Positions 1 through 12,946 of a stretch of 64,000 nucleotides of DNA are shown one piece after another (positions within the stretch are counted from its first letter, which is position 1; every line of letters begins with the position of its first letter). The notes beneath the pieces are model-generated. The model was given only the letters and a program-made list of their open reading frames with translations. It searched no databases and had not been told where the DNA came from. The position numbers were made by a program, and so were the translations under genes. The DNA lies in NCBI GenBank assembly GCA_052171275.1, contig CM125795.1:1054001-1118000 (forward strand), written 5' to 3'. This DNA is from Arsenophonus sp052171275 (GTDB lineage: Bacteria > Pseudomonadota > Gammaproteobacteria > Enterobacterales > Enterobacteriaceae).

Positions 1-766
1 CTTTTCTTTTGTAATTCTTTATAAATTAAGTTGTTAAAAAACAAACTAAATAATACTGTGAAAATAGATAATTTTATTTTTAATAAAATAAACAAAACGT
101 TTAAATAATTATTTTATAATATATAAATCTTATTCACTAAATTATATTTGAATATAAATTCGTATTTTATTTTTTTATATATACATATGTAATAAATTAT
201 ATTTTTCTAAAAAAATTAATTTACTTTATTGCTATAAATAACTAAATAAGATTAAGTGTTTTCTCTATTAACAGAATAAATAAAATAAAAGTATTTTTTA
301 GATTTTATAACAGAACTATTTCTAACTTCAGCATTTAATTATATATAATTTTATTTAGTATTTTATGTAATTAATTATTATTAACTAATTTAAGTAATAT
401 TACTTTATCTTTATTATAAAATTTACTTTTTACTATTTAATCTAATTAATATCTTTAATTCATCTTAAATATTTTATCAACAGTTATTTTATAAATAATA
501 GTAATTCCTATAATTATAGTTAATATATTTATTATATACAATTAAATGAACATGTTATAAAAAAGATATCAAAATTGATAATAATTGATATTATTAATTT
601 TTTATTTAACTTTAATTATCGGAAAATTAATAAATATAATGTTATATCTTTTATATTAATTATTTTATTGATATTCATTTAGTTATATATTAAGGATACC
701 ATAACTTTATAAGTTAAAAAATACTTTAATTAATTATCTTAATAATAAAATTACTTAATTTAACTT
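1..766. other. AT-rich stretch without a gene
   Basis: No open frame of useful length, RNA gene or repeat is recognised before the end of dapE. The sequence is nearly pure A/T with scattered C and G. The left edge may cut a larger gene-free region. Confidence 0.6.
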
Positions 767-1906
767 TTATTTTTCTAATAATGTTTTTTTTATAATTTTA
801 TTATAAATAATGCATAATCGTTTTAAATCAAAAATACTAACACATTCATTAACTTTATGAATAGTTTTATTTAAATGACCAAGTTCAATGATTTGTGAAC
901 ACATTTTAGTAATAAAACGAGCATCGGATGTACCACCATCTGTTGATAAAATAGGTTTATAATGGCAGCACTGTTCTATAACTTCGTTAACAATATTAAA
1001 TAATTTACCTTTTTTCGTTAAAAACGGATTAGCAGATAACAACCATTCAATTTTATAATTAAATTGATATTTTTTTAATATTACTTCAACTTTTTGATGA
1101 ATTTCTTTCTCAGTCAGTTCATTACTAAAACGAAAATTGAATTTTATAACAAATTCACTAGGAATAACATTATTAGCAGTGTTATCAGAATAAATATCAA
1201 AAATTTGCATACTAGTTGGAGAAAAAAAATCATTACCAATATCCCATTTTTTATTAATTAATTCATTTAAAAATTGTAATGAACTATGTATGGGATTATT
1301 AGCTAAATGTGGATATGCGATATGCCCTTTAGTTCCTTTGATAATTAATGTAGCAGTTAATGAACCTCGTCTACCATTCTTAATAATATCACCAAGTTTA
1401 ACATGACTAGATGGTTCACCTATTATACAATATTTAATCTGTTCGTTACGTGTTATTAATTTATCAACTACTTTTGCCATCCCATTAATAGAATTACTCT
1501 CTTCATCAGATGTAATTAAGAAGGCTAATCGACCAGAATGATTAGGAAAATCGATAATAAATCTTTCTGCAGCAATAATCATTGCAGCAAGAGATCCTTT
1601 CATATCAACTGCTCCTCTACCATATAGCAGTCCGTTATTTAACGTTGGAGTAAAAGGTGGATAACGCCAATCTTGAATTTTTCCTGCTGGAACAACATCT
1701 GTATGACCAGCAAAAGCTAGAGTTTCACTTTGTGGTTCACCATGATATGCCCATAGATTAGTGGTATTATCGAAGGACATAACTTCAATTGAAAAATCAA
1801 GTTTTTTTAATCTTTTAATTAAAATAATTTGACAACCATGGTCATCTGGGCTAATAGAAGGTTGTTGAATAAGTTGTTGCGTAAGATTAAGAACTGGGCA
1901 AATCAT
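767..1906 (-). CDS. dapE: Succinyl-diaminopimelate desuccinylase DapE
   Basis: Cytoplasmic zinc hydrolase that removes succinate from N-succinyl-LL-diaminopimelate, giving LL-DAP for peptidoglycan and lysine. At 379 aa it is close to the E. coli length (about 375) and aligns end to end. Visible metal and catalytic residues of the M20 family are His68 and Asp70 (GHTDVVP), Asp101 (DMKGS), Glu135-Glu136 (TSDEES), Glu164 (GEPSS) and His350 near the C-terminus. GGTSDAR lies at 324-330. I chose the ATG at 1904-1906 because MICPVLNLTQQL matches the family N-terminus and a purine-rich GAGAGA lies just upstream. The open frame runs 26 codons further to a TTG at 1984, but that extension looks non-homologous. 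It stands alone, with about 2.9 kb of gene-free DNA upstream. In E. coli, as remembered, dapE lies between hemF and der, so it has been moved here. Identification is very secure. Confidence 0.96.
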   Translation of the reverse strand: MICPVLNLTQQLIQQPSISPDDHGCQIILIKRLKKLDFSIEVMSFDNTTNLWAYHGEPQSETLAFAGHTDVVPAGKIQDWRYPPFTPTLNNGLLYGRGAVDMKGSLAAMIIAAERFIIDFPNHSGRLAFLITSDEESNSINGMAKVVDKLITRNEQIKYCIIGEPSSHVKLGDIIKNGRRGSLTATLIIKGTKGHIAYPHLANNPIHSSLQFLNELINKKWDIGNDFFSPTSMQIFDIYSDNTANNVIPSEFVIKFNFRFSNELTEKEIHQKVEVILKKYQFNYKIEWLLSANPFLTKKGKLFNIVNEVIEQCCHYKPILSTDGGTSDARFITKMCSQIIELGHLNKTIHKVNECVSIFDLKRLCIIYNKIIKKTLLEK

Positions 1907-4784
1907 AATTGATCTCTCTGATATATAATAAATTTTTACTATTTTATTAAAATAAATTAGGTAGAGACTATATTTAGTATACAAATAACAAATTTTTTAA
2001 TAAAAAAATATATATTTATTATTTAATGTTAGTTATATTAATGATATTTATCTTTATTTATCTTTCAATTTCTAAATTAATATTAGGTTTATTTATCATA
2101 TTTAAGATTTATTTTATTAAACATAAAATAAAAATTTAAACTAATTGAATTAATACTAAATTAGTATAATTTAATTATAAATTATATATATTAAACGATG
2201 TTTATCAAATTAAATCTTTTTTTAAAAAAAAATTTTAATCTATAAATTATGTAATTTATTAATATTAATATAGTAGATTTAATTTTATATATAGAAAAAA
2301 ATATTTATGCAATTAAAATAATAATATTGAGTTTTGATAAAAATTTTTTTTAAAGTAAAATACTTATTGAAGTGTAATAAAATAGACTAATAAAATAATT
2401 AATATATATATTTTAATTAATTAATATATCCTATATACATATATTTATAGATAATATTATGATAATTTAATAAATTATTTTTTAATATTTAATAATATTT
2501 AATCTATGCCAGTATTATTATTTATATATTTCGAATATTAATTTTATTATTTTAATTAATAAAAATTAATTTATATATTTATCTATTTAAGCTAATAATA
2601 ACATTATTCTAATAATTAAATTTAAGTTTTATTAATGAAGAATTTTTTATTTATATTTATTAATTTAAAACTAATAATTTTATATTAGATTATATATATT
2701 TTATATTAAAATGATATTTTTTTAAATTTATTTATTTTTTAACACTATTATTTAATTTAAAAAAAATTTTGAATTTATATATAAATATAATTAATTATGA
2801 TATATGAATTAATATTTATTAATAAATTTTTATTATATTATTATATATAATATAATTATTTATTTATATATATAAATAAATCATATCTTTATAATATCTA
2901 TTAATTTTAAACTTTTAAAGTTTTAAAAAAATAAAGAATTTAATAAAGATATTAATTAGATAATAAAAGTTTATTTTTTAAAATAAAATATATCATTAAA
3001 TTTATTGTTATAAAATAATAATATAAATATAATTTATTTTATGATTTAATTTTAAATATTATTTGATAATATTAATTTTGTTTGTTACTATATTTTTAAA
3101 TTTTAATCGTTTTTATTAAAATTATTTAAAAATATATAATGATATTATTTACAGATTATTAAGTTATAAATAATGACGTTTTAATAATAAAATTTTAGTT
3201 ATATTTAATATATGAAAAATTGTTAAAATAATATATATTTTATTTTTATTAGTTTATTATATAAAATTTAATTAAAATTAAAAACTTAAATTATTGCTGT
3301 TGCAAATATAAAATCTTATTATTAATTTCCTTTTTGTTTATTTTTATTTTGAATATATAGTTTATATTTTATATTTTTTTGAAAAAAAAGTTAAATAAAC
3401 TAAATTCGTTTTTAATAACTATCAATTTACAATAGTAATAATATTCTATATTTATGAAATATTTGTAATATTTTATAAATATCATTACAAAATGAAAGAT
3501 ATTTTTTTTAAAAAATTTTTTATTGATTTATTTAAAATAAAATAGATGAATATAATGAAAAAAAGTAAACTTATTAATATTATTACTATGTTTAGTTAGT
3601 GATAATACTATTTATATCAATTCTAAATATATTATTGTAATAAAATATTATTATATTTATAAAATTACCTAGAATATAATTTTAACTTTTTATAATAAAA
3701 ATGTAAAAGTTGTTACTTTATTATAGAAGTAAATGAAATAAATTTAATATAATTAAATTTATTTATAGTTTTTTTTTTATAAAGTAAAAATCATCATATT
3801 TTATTTACATATGAATTTCAATATTTCAATTGTTAAAATATTATGAAATTAGTTTTAAGGTTTTATCTTATAATTAGTTTTTTATTTAATAATTTTTATT
3901 AATCTATTTATTTTTATATTTTCTTCAAAAAAAATAAACACATTTATAATTATTTGAAATTATAAATGTTTTATAATTTATAATTAATAAAACTTATATA
4001 TAATATTATTACTATTTCTTAGATTATTTTTTTTAATTTTAACTAATAATTTTCATTTCATTTTATGATATCATTTGAAATAAATTTTATAAAATTATAT
4101 AATAATGATTATAAACATATCTAAAATTATTAATTTGATAGATGAAGTGTAAATAATATTTCAAAATATAGAAAATCAAGGATATAGTATATAAAAGTAG
4201 CTAAATTATTAATAAATTATTATTTATATATAATATTTACTATAATAAAATATATAACTTAAAAATAATAATTTTTAGATAAAGATTATTAATAAATAAA
4301 AATAATTAGTTGTAAATAATATCTATAATTATTTCATAAAACATTCAGGAATAATCAATAATAATTATTGAAAAAATTTTTATTTTTATCAGGATTTTAT
4401 TTTAGAAAATAATCTATATATTAATTTATATAAAATAATATAAATATCAAGAAATGAGAATTCTATAGTTGTGCATATGAATAGGTAATTCATTTTTATT
4501 CAAGATTTTGAATTATATTTTAATATTATAAAAATTCATTTTTCTTTAATAAAATTTTTATTGCAATTGATATTAAGAATAAAAAATATGTATCAATATA
4601 TATTATACTATTATTTAAATTTTTGGATTAATAAATTAATATAATGATATTGATTGTTTATGTAAACTTACGTTTTTATAAAAAATATATATAATTATTA
4701 ATTACAAAAATAAAATATATTTTATCCATATATTTATATTCAAATATATACTTTCAGTATTTTATAAAAAATAATTATTAATAT
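1907..4784. other. Gene-free AT-rich spacer between lysO and dapE
   Basis: About 2.9 kb between two minus-strand genes. I see no recognisable coding remnant, RNA or mobile element. Short AT-only palindromes occur, for example a perfect 22-bp one near 2857-2878, but these are close to what such a composition gives by chance. Confidence 0.55.
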
Positions 4785-5684
4785 TTATGTAAAGAAAACG
4801 ATTAATAATGGAGTTAATATACTTAATATAAAACCATGTACGATAGCAGCCGGTATAATGGAAACCCCACCACTACGCTGCAATATTGGTAGCGCAAAGT
4901 CCATTGATGTTGAACCACAAATCCCTAATGCAGTTGAACGAAATTGATTAATAATAATAGGAATGAGAATAATAGCTGTTAATTCACGAATAAGATCGTT
5001 AAAAAAAGCAGTACTACCAATGACTGGTCCATAAATATCAGTAAGTAATATTCCAGTTAATGAATACCAACCATAACCAGAAGCAATACATAATCCTACT
5101 TTAGTTGGTAAACTTAATAAAAATGCAGCTAATACGCCTCCAAGTAGAGCACTAGATGCAACAATTATAGCAACTATTACTCCTCTAAAATTAATTAAAA
5201 TTTCTCTGAGATAAATTTCATTATTACGTAGATGACAACCAACTAGCAATAATAGGCAAATAAGTGTAATTTCAGTGCCATATTTAGCATAAGATAAATA
5301 TGGCCATCCAGTTAATCCTACTAAGAAACCTAATATTAATACGAAACAAAGTAATAGTGAATTTAAAATCGTTTTTAATCGAAATAATGGTTTATTGATT
5401 TTATTTTTATTTATTTCCCATGGAAAGAATTTATCTAATAATAGTAAAGAAATTATATTTGTGGTAAATATGCAACAAAAGAAAACAATTGTATGTATAA
5501 AAATTGAAGTAAGATGTATAGCAATATTATCTAATGATGCCAATGTGATGCCCATTAAAAATAAAATAATGTAAATAATATAACTTAATAAGCGATGAAT
5601 GATCATTAAAATTTTCTTATTTTTAAATCGGAAAAGATAGCCTAATATTAACGGTAAAAGAATGATGAATAATTTTGAATACAT
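4785..5684 (-). CDS. lysO: L-lysine exporter LysO (YbjE)
   Basis: Inner-membrane lysine exporter of the LysO/YbjE family; in E. coli it exports lysine and confers resistance to the lysine analogue thialysine. From the ATG at 5682-5684 the protein is 299 aa, the same length as E. coli LysO. It has about eight to nine hydrophobic segments. Family-like blocks are LFLMGITLASLDN (41-53), VGCHLRNNE (148-156), ASGYGWYSLTGILLT (201-215), GPVIGSTAFFNDLIRE (219-234) and STSMDFALPILQR (258-270). Asp52, Asp230 and Glu234 are intramembrane or near-membrane acidic residues shared with E. coli. The frame can be extended seven codons to a GTG at 5705, but MYSKLFIILLPLILGY is the true family N-terminus. It has no close neighbour, so it is probably monocistronic. 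Retaining a lysine exporter in such a reduced genome is notable beside dapE. Confidence 0.94.
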   Translation of the reverse strand: MYSKLFIILLPLILGYLFRFKNKKILMIIHRLLSYIIYIILFLMGITLASLDNIAIHLTSIFIHTIVFFCCIFTTNIISLLLLDKFFPWEINKNKINKPLFRLKTILNSLLLCFVLILGFLVGLTGWPYLSYAKYGTEITLICLLLLVGCHLRNNEIYLREILINFRGVIVAIIVASSALLGGVLAAFLLSLPTKVGLCIASGYGWYSLTGILLTDIYGPVIGSTAFFNDLIRELTAIILIPIIINQFRSTALGICGSTSMDFALPILQRSGGVSIIPAAIVHGFILSILTPLLIVFFT

Positions 5685-8324
5685 GCATAGTCCATTTTTT
5701 ATCACAATTAATACTTTTATGTTGGTGATTTTATCTTAAAATATGTAAAATATATAAAATGTCTAAAATAGATTATAATAGGTTAAAAAAAAATACAATA
5801 TCAAAAAATAATATTTAAAAAATAATTTTTAATAAAGGATAATATCTAGTTATTTTAGTGATATATAAATAGATGGTAATTTATTTATATATAATAAATT
5901 TAGTATTTTAGTTTTTATAAAAAAATTTTATCAAAATAAATAATAAATTTAATTTTAATTAAAATTTATTATATTGTATTTCTTTTGTTTTTTTTAATAT
6001 AAATTAGACATTAATTGTATTAATTTGATCAGAACGATTTTTATTATTTGAATATTAAAAATAAATAAATTAATAATCTATAAATAATTTTAGTTTCATA
6101 AAAAATAGATAAATAATAATAAAATTAATTGTTTAAACTATTTAAATTATTTTAAAATAATATTAATAAAATAATATAGTTATTATTAAATAATATCTTT
6201 AAATTAAATCGATAATTAGTCAATTTTAAATTATAATAGTAATTACATACAATAAATTATTTATTATATGTATATAATTAATGTATTTAACAGATATTTT
6301 AACTTAAGGAATAAGAAATTTTTTCATAAATAAATTAATAATTACACTCTTTTATTAAAATAAAAGATAAAATTTTTTAATTTAAAATGTAGGTTTATCA
6401 GTTTATTTCTGTAATAAATATTAATAATATTTTTATAAAATCTAAGTATTAAATAAAATTAGTTAAATTATTTAATAAATTTTTTTATACAATAATTATA
6501 AATATACTATTTAAGTAATATCTTATATAATGTTTAGATCAATAATAATTAAATATCTAGAAGATTGATTGTATTCAATTATTTCCATAATCTTACAATT
6601 ATCATTTTTAATAGAAATATTTTATTAAAATCAATAAATATTGAATATTTAGTTTCAAAAATTGAAAGAACAAAAAAATTATTCGAAATACGTTATTTTT
6701 ATTAATTTATATGATAAATTTAACTATTATATAAATTTATATAATCTATATCGATTTAACTTAATCAAATCATAAGTATCCTTTTATAATTTTAATACAT
6801 AAACAGTAAAATGAGCAAATCTTCTTTTATTTTTATTTTAAAAAATTTATATCTTTAAAAATATTATTAAAAATTATTTGATTATATTTATAGAAAAAAA
6901 ATCTTAAAGAATTTTAAAATATTTTAAAATAAATCTATTAAAATTTTCATTAATTCTGTATTCAATATAAGTTTATTTTTTCATTTTAATATATTTTTAA
7001 TTTATCATTAAAAGATATAAGATTTCAAAAGAAAATTAATTATTAAAATATATATCTCTATTAAAATATAAATTTTATAATATATTATTAAAAAATATTA
7101 ATAGTATATACATGCATAACTTCATTATTTTAAAGAATTTTTGATATATTAATTTTATTAAATAAATATTATTCTTTATGGTAAAAATAATATTTGGATA
7201 TATAATTTTATCTATATTTTAATATTTATTATTTTAGATAAAAAATCTATATATTTATTTTTAATAAAAACAAATACTAAATAAAGAAATTTTTCTTCTA
7301 TTTAAAATTTATAATTTCATTAAGAATTAAATTATTTTAAAACAATAATCTAAAATAATTTATTTTAATTAATATTAATTAGTAAAAATTTATTTTAAAT
7401 TAAAAATTAAATTTTAAATTTATTTTAATGACTTTATTATTATTTTTAATATTAGATTTTATTGAAAAGAAACTCTTTTAATTTAAAAAATAAATTTTAA
7501 TCTACATTTATAGATAAATTCTTTTTAATCAATCTTTTTATTTTATTTAAAAATAATGAATTGAGATGCTTAAATAATATTTTTAAATATTTAATATTTC
7601 ATTATTATATATACTTATAAAATATATGTTTTTATTAAAGAAAGAAAGAGAGAATATAAATATTGATTATATAATTATTTTTAGTAATAAAATCTAGATC
7701 TTTCAAAAATTTTTATCTATTATTTTAGAATAGTGTAAATATGGAAATATATTAAATCATCTCTAAAATATTATATTAAAAATTTAAATAATTTCTTTTC
7801 TAAGTATCTGAATATAAACTATATAACATATTATATTTATTAGTTTTATATAAATCTAATAAAGTAACAAATATATGTTATTAGAAACTTATTTTATAAG
7901 TTATATTAGATATTAGATAGAAAAAGTTTATAAGCTTTAAGATTTAATTAATCATGACATTCTCTATGTGTAAAAAATAATATAATTAAATTATATTCGT
8001 GATTTATTATAGTTTTTAATAAAATATTATTTTAAAAAAAATAAAATTAAAGATATTTATAGAATTTTTATTTGTTTAAAAATATGAAATGATATTTCAT
8101 TAATCTATAGTAATATAGATATTCAAATTCATTATATTTCATTTAATTTTAAATTTTAATTACTAATATTAATATAGCAAAAATTTTCCTTTTATAATTG
8201 ACTATTTTAAAATCCAGTAAGAAGCTAATTCTATTAATAAGTTTATATATTGTTTTTATATGTAAATTTACTATTTTTTGTATTATTAAAAAGTAGTAAA
8301 TTTCATTTTTTATATTAATAAATT

Positions 8325-8353
8325 TTACCATTTTAATTTAATTAAAATGGTAA
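8325..8353. repeat. Perfect 29-nt palindrome (odd centre)
   Basis: Two 14-bp arms meet at a single central T (8339). The left arm is TTACCATTTTAATT. It can form a tight hairpin on either strand. It overlaps the beginning of a 60-codon minus-strand open frame that I do not accept as a gene. Confidence 0.7.
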
Positions 8354-10638
8354 TATAGTTACTGTTATTATTATCAATAACTTTATTTTATATGATAGAT
8401 TATTATCTTCTAAATTAGTTAATTTTCTGTTTATTTTAATATTCAACGTAGTTGCTACTCATATTTATGAAAAAGAAATAAAAAATAATTTTATATAAAT
8501 TTATTTTTATATTTTAAAAATCAAATTAACTTCAATATCAATAATATGCATGAAGAATGTTTTTTTAAAATCAAGGTTTTTATACCTCTAATACATTTAA
8601 TCATGGTATTTATATAAGTTTTCAGGTATCAAATTTTCTCTTAGAGAGAATAGTTAATATTCTTTATTTTTTAAGAATTAATAAATTAGTAAAATTAATA
8701 ATATATTCATTATATTATAAATATTTTATTTCGAAATTTATCATAAAATCTTTATAAAAGATTATTTATAAATTTTATTTGCAAAAAAAATAAATTAATA
8801 TAGTAAAATATAAATAATAAAAGTATAGAGCTATGATTTTATCGTATAATTTCTTATATTTATCATATATAATTTTAACTTTAAAAAGTATTTTTATCAA
8901 AAAAAATAATAACCATAGTGTACTATTTATCATAGTACCAAAAAATTCTTTTTAAATATAAAAGTAACTTTTTTATAATATAAGTCGATTGTGAATCCCT
9001 TGTTATGTGATCTTTAATTAAATAGCTATTGTATAATAATCCCATTCATATTTTTATCGAGCTGTGTAAATATTGAATAAGTTATATTTATATTTAATAG
9101 ATTGATACCTATAATCTTATATTTTATAAATAACTATGCTTTATATATTTTGATGAAATAAGTATTCGTATCTCTTCTAAGTACTCTCTCAAGAGTTACT
9201 ATATAACGAAAGTATAATAAGTATTTATTTTATTTATATTAATTTTCAAATATTTTGATATAAGATCAATTTAAAAAAAGCGATCTATAATACTATTATT
9301 TTTTTGAAATATTAATTAACTTATATTATTGTTATGGAACATAATAATAATTAGAGAAAATTAAATAAAACTAAAAGCCTTTATAAGGACTTATAAAATA
9401 TTTTTTATATTACTTAATTAAATTAATATTAAATTAATAATAACAGTTGTTTTGATATTTAATAACTATCAAAATCAACATAGAAAATATAGTAAATATT
9501 ATCTATAGTAATTTTTTATAAAATAATTCATAAAATACTTTTGATATCATTTAATATTGATTATATTTATTCTTAATAAAATATTAGTTAATACAATATA
9601 TATAAAATTATTGTTTATTATTTATTTTAATTATCTAATTACAGATAAGTTAAATGATTATAATAAGTTATATTTTAGTATTAAAAGAAATTTATTAAAT
9701 AATTCTATTTATAGAATACTTCTATAGATCACTAAGAAAAATTTTCTATTTTTCTCTTTTTTATTCATTATATCCAAACAAAAGTATTAATAATTAATTA
9801 TCACATTGTATGTTTTTAATCATTATTTAACATATTATTTCCATATATTTATTTAACTTAATGATTTATTTTATCTTTAATAACTTTATATCAATACTAA
9901 CTTTAAATATAAATCTAAATTTTCTTTAGATCTAAAAAGAATACTTACAAACTTAAATATTAATGTTTGGCATTAATTCATTAATAATTTCGAATATAAA
10001 TATCATTTTAAATATTATTATTATACATAGAACTTTAAAGATAATTAAATAATTTAATCCCTATTTAAATAAAGAATATCTTTGATAATATATTGTATTC
10101 ATATATTATTTTAATAATCATTTAGGAAAACTATTATATAGTTGAATACTAATAAGCATTTAAATTACAATCATTTAATATTAAAACTGAATTATGTAAT
10201 ATTAATATTATTAATATTAATATCTATCGAAACATGAAATGGATCATTGCTAATCTTTCTAATTATTTATAATTTTATATTATTATTTTTTGCTTATTAG
10301 CAAATAATCTAATAGGATTATTTTAATATTTAAAAGATATACTAGATATCGTAATCAATATTTAATTGATATATTTTCATCGTTTACATGATTTTTATTT
10401 TAAATTAAAAATTAATTTATTTATGAAATTTATTATTTTAAAATTTAAAATTAAAATATCAATTTTTTTTATTATTAATAATAATTGATTAATTATTATT
10501 AATAATAGTTCAATTTATTTTAGAGTAATTAGACTTTTTATTTTTTATTTTATGTACAGTTGAGTTTCAGATGATTTTATTAATTAATGAAAAACCGATT
10601 TTAAATAGTGTTCGATAAATAATATCGATAATGATTAA

Positions 10639-10674
10639 TATAACATAATTATATTATATTATAATTATGTTATA
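10639..10674. repeat. 15-bp perfect inverted repeat, 6-nt loop
   Basis: Arms are at 10639-10653 (TATAACATAATTATA) and 10660-10674, with loop TTATAT. It lies about 1 kb upstream of ybjG with no gene beside it. It may be an orphan terminator-like hairpin. Confidence 0.65.
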
Positions 10675-11692
10675 ATATAAAACATTTTTTAATAAATAAA
10701 AAAATAATAAATTTTATTTTCTAGATATAATAAATACAGATATAATTTTTATTATAAATAACAGATAAAATCTAATTAAAAGATAAATGATTTTATTATT
10801 ATTTTAGGTTTATTGTTATTACTTCTATAAATATTTTATATCTAAAAATCAATATAAAAAATTAAAATATAAACATCACAATTTTTGATTGTAATCATTT
10901 TGATATATAAGCTAATATGATAAGAAAGGAATAATTAAAAATATTTTAATAAAACATTATTTACATACTCAAGTCTAGTTTATTTATAGATATAAGAATC
11001 TTAATTAAGATATTTTCTATTTTAGAAAAACCTTTAAATTATCAAAGAATTTAATACGGGATTATTAAAGTAATATTTTTAATATATATTGTTTTTATTT
11101 ATTAAAATTTAATTAATTTTGCGATATTAATAATTTCTTATCATTTTACTGTTATTATTATGCCATTATAAAAGTGAATGTTATATTAAATTTATTATAT
11201 TTAAGTTTGACATGATTGTAGATAGCATGAAATAAGCTAAATATCTTTATATTTAAACTTTTTAATATATCTGAATATAATTTAATTGATTTCGTATTAT
11301 TATGATTAATAATATTGATTCTCTTTAATAATTTAATGAAATAGCTTTTATATTAGATTCTGATATTTGTTAATACTTTAGTTAATAATTGTGCAATAAA
11401 GCAAACTTGTAGTATAAACATATATAAAATATCTATTTCATTCGAGTAATATTAGTCACAGTTATTATATAATTTCCTTTCTGATTAAATAAAATTTTTT
11501 AGGAAAGATATATGATTTACTTTGTTTTTTAAAAAATATTTTTATAAAATATCCAATGAAATTATTTTTATTTAATAAATGAATAAATTTTATTAAGATA
11601 TAGTATATATATACATCTTATATTAAAAATATTTAACATTCGGTTATATATATCATCATATATATGTAAGTAATTACAGAGAATTCTTTACT

Positions 11693-12298
11693 TTGCTAAC
11701 TCATATTAATTTAAGTTTATTTAGTTTTATTGATGCAAACAATATTGCATCTTTTAACAACATAATAATATTAACAAATTTTTTAGCTAAACATCTTATT
11801 CTGATATTTCCATTAATTATTATTATCTATTGTCTTTTAGAATCATCTAGAAATTCATTTCTTAAGAAAGTATTTATTTGTAAAACTATTTTTGCACTTA
11901 TTATTGGTTTAATTATTTCTAGTTTTATTAGGGTAATTTTCCCTCAAGAACGTCCTTTTATTCTACTTGGGATAGGTCAGCATTTTTTTGATCATGCTCC
12001 GACACCATCATTTCCTAGTAATCATGGTACTATTGCTTTTATATTTTCTTTTAGTTTTTTATTTTGGTTAAGAGCGTGGATTGGTTTTTTATTATTTGTA
12101 CCGGCTTTAATAATTGCATGGGCTAGAGTTTTTGTCGGTGTACATTGGACTTTTGATATGGTAGGTGCATTTTTTGTAGCTATTATATCTTGCGGAATTA
12201 GTCAATTAATTTTAGAATTTTTTTTTCATAAATTACTATCATCTTTTATGAAAAAATATCAAATATTATTCTCTTTTTTAATTAAAAAAGTTAGATAA
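11693..12298 (+). CDS. ybjG: Undecaprenyl-diphosphatase, PAP2 family (YbjG/BcrC type)
   Basis: Integral membrane phosphatase that converts undecaprenyl diphosphate to undecaprenyl phosphate on the periplasmic side, recycling the carrier lipid for peptidoglycan and surface glycans. 201 aa against about 198 in E. coli YbjG; the N-terminus MLTHINLSLFSFIDAN and several blocks match directly. The three PAP2 motifs are present: PQERP with Arg87-Pro88, PSNHG with His111, and ARVFVGVHWTFD with Arg145, His151 and Asp155. Two positions differ from the usual motif: Asn for Asp in PSDH (110) and Ala for Ser before Arg145. Five or six hydrophobic segments are visible. The start is TTG at 11693, with CAGAGA about ten bases upstream. 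It is monocistronic with sdaC about 650 bp downstream on the same strand. The specific YbjG assignment is strong; activity is inferred from the family. Confidence 0.9.
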   Translation: MLTHINLSLFSFIDANNIASFNNIIILTNFLAKHLILIFPLIIIIYCLLESSRNSFLKKVFICKTIFALIIGLIISSFIRVIFPQERPFILLGIGQHFFDHAPTPSFPSNHGTIAFIFSFSFLFWLRAWIGFLLFVPALIIAWARVFVGVHWTFDMVGAFFVAIISCGISQLILEFFFHKLLSSFMKKYQILFSFLIKKVR

Positions 12299-12946
12299 GA
12301 AATTAAATAATAAGAAATTATTAAGAAAATATATATAATAGTTAATATTAATTTAAAATTAATTAAAATTAGATAGTTTATTTATTTTTTAAATAAATTA
12401 TTAATAATTTAAATCAAATATTTATTATTATAAAAATTTAATATTTATATGTTTATTTTATATAAATTTAATGTTATTTTTTATATAATATATCTAAATA
12501 ACGTTTATTAAAATAGAGATTGTTTAGTAAAAACATTTATTTAAAAAAGAAAAATAAAAAAAATAAATATTTAAAATAAAATAATAAATCTAATTATTGT
12601 TTTTAAAAAATCAGAAAATTATAAATTAAATTATAAATTTATTTATATATAGTAAAATTAATAAAGTTTTATCAAAAAATTATGTTATTAAACTATAAGC
12701 ATCTAATTAGAATTTCATTCTAAATAGAATTTATATAAAAAATATTATATCATAATTTGGTATAATATAATTAAGTAATTTCTTATAGAAATACATATTT
12801 ACTTTATATAAGCAAAGTAAAAATTTCAACTAAAATATTTTTTTATATAAATAAAATATAATATACAAAAAATTCTTAAAATCATAATTATATTAAATTT
12901 ATTCTTATTTTTTATTTTTCATTTTATATTTTGGAGATTATATATC
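12299..12946. other. 648-bp spacer between ybjG and sdaC
   Basis: AT-rich DNA with no recognised gene or strong terminator. It presumably holds the sdaC promoter, which cannot be singled out by eye. Confidence 0.5.

Larger units (their letters stand above)
5685..11692. other. 6-kb gene-free region with divergent flanks
   Basis: It lies between lysO (leaving to the left) and ybjG (leaving to the right), so promoters of both should be at its ends. -10-like TATAAT strings are everywhere in this composition, so none can be assigned. Contents seen are a 29-nt palindrome at 8325-8353, a 15-bp hairpin at 10639-10674, and a slightly G+C-richer patch near 8.92-9.23 kb. No recognisable gene. Confidence 0.55.

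Noticed and set aside
8149..8331. Minus-strand open frame of 60 codons
   Set aside because: It is made almost only of Ile, Lys, Asn, Leu, Phe and Tyr, has no recognisable motif, overlaps a palindrome at its start and has no ribosome-binding site. With about 10% stop codons per codon, frames of this length are expected by chance in this much A/T-rich DNA.
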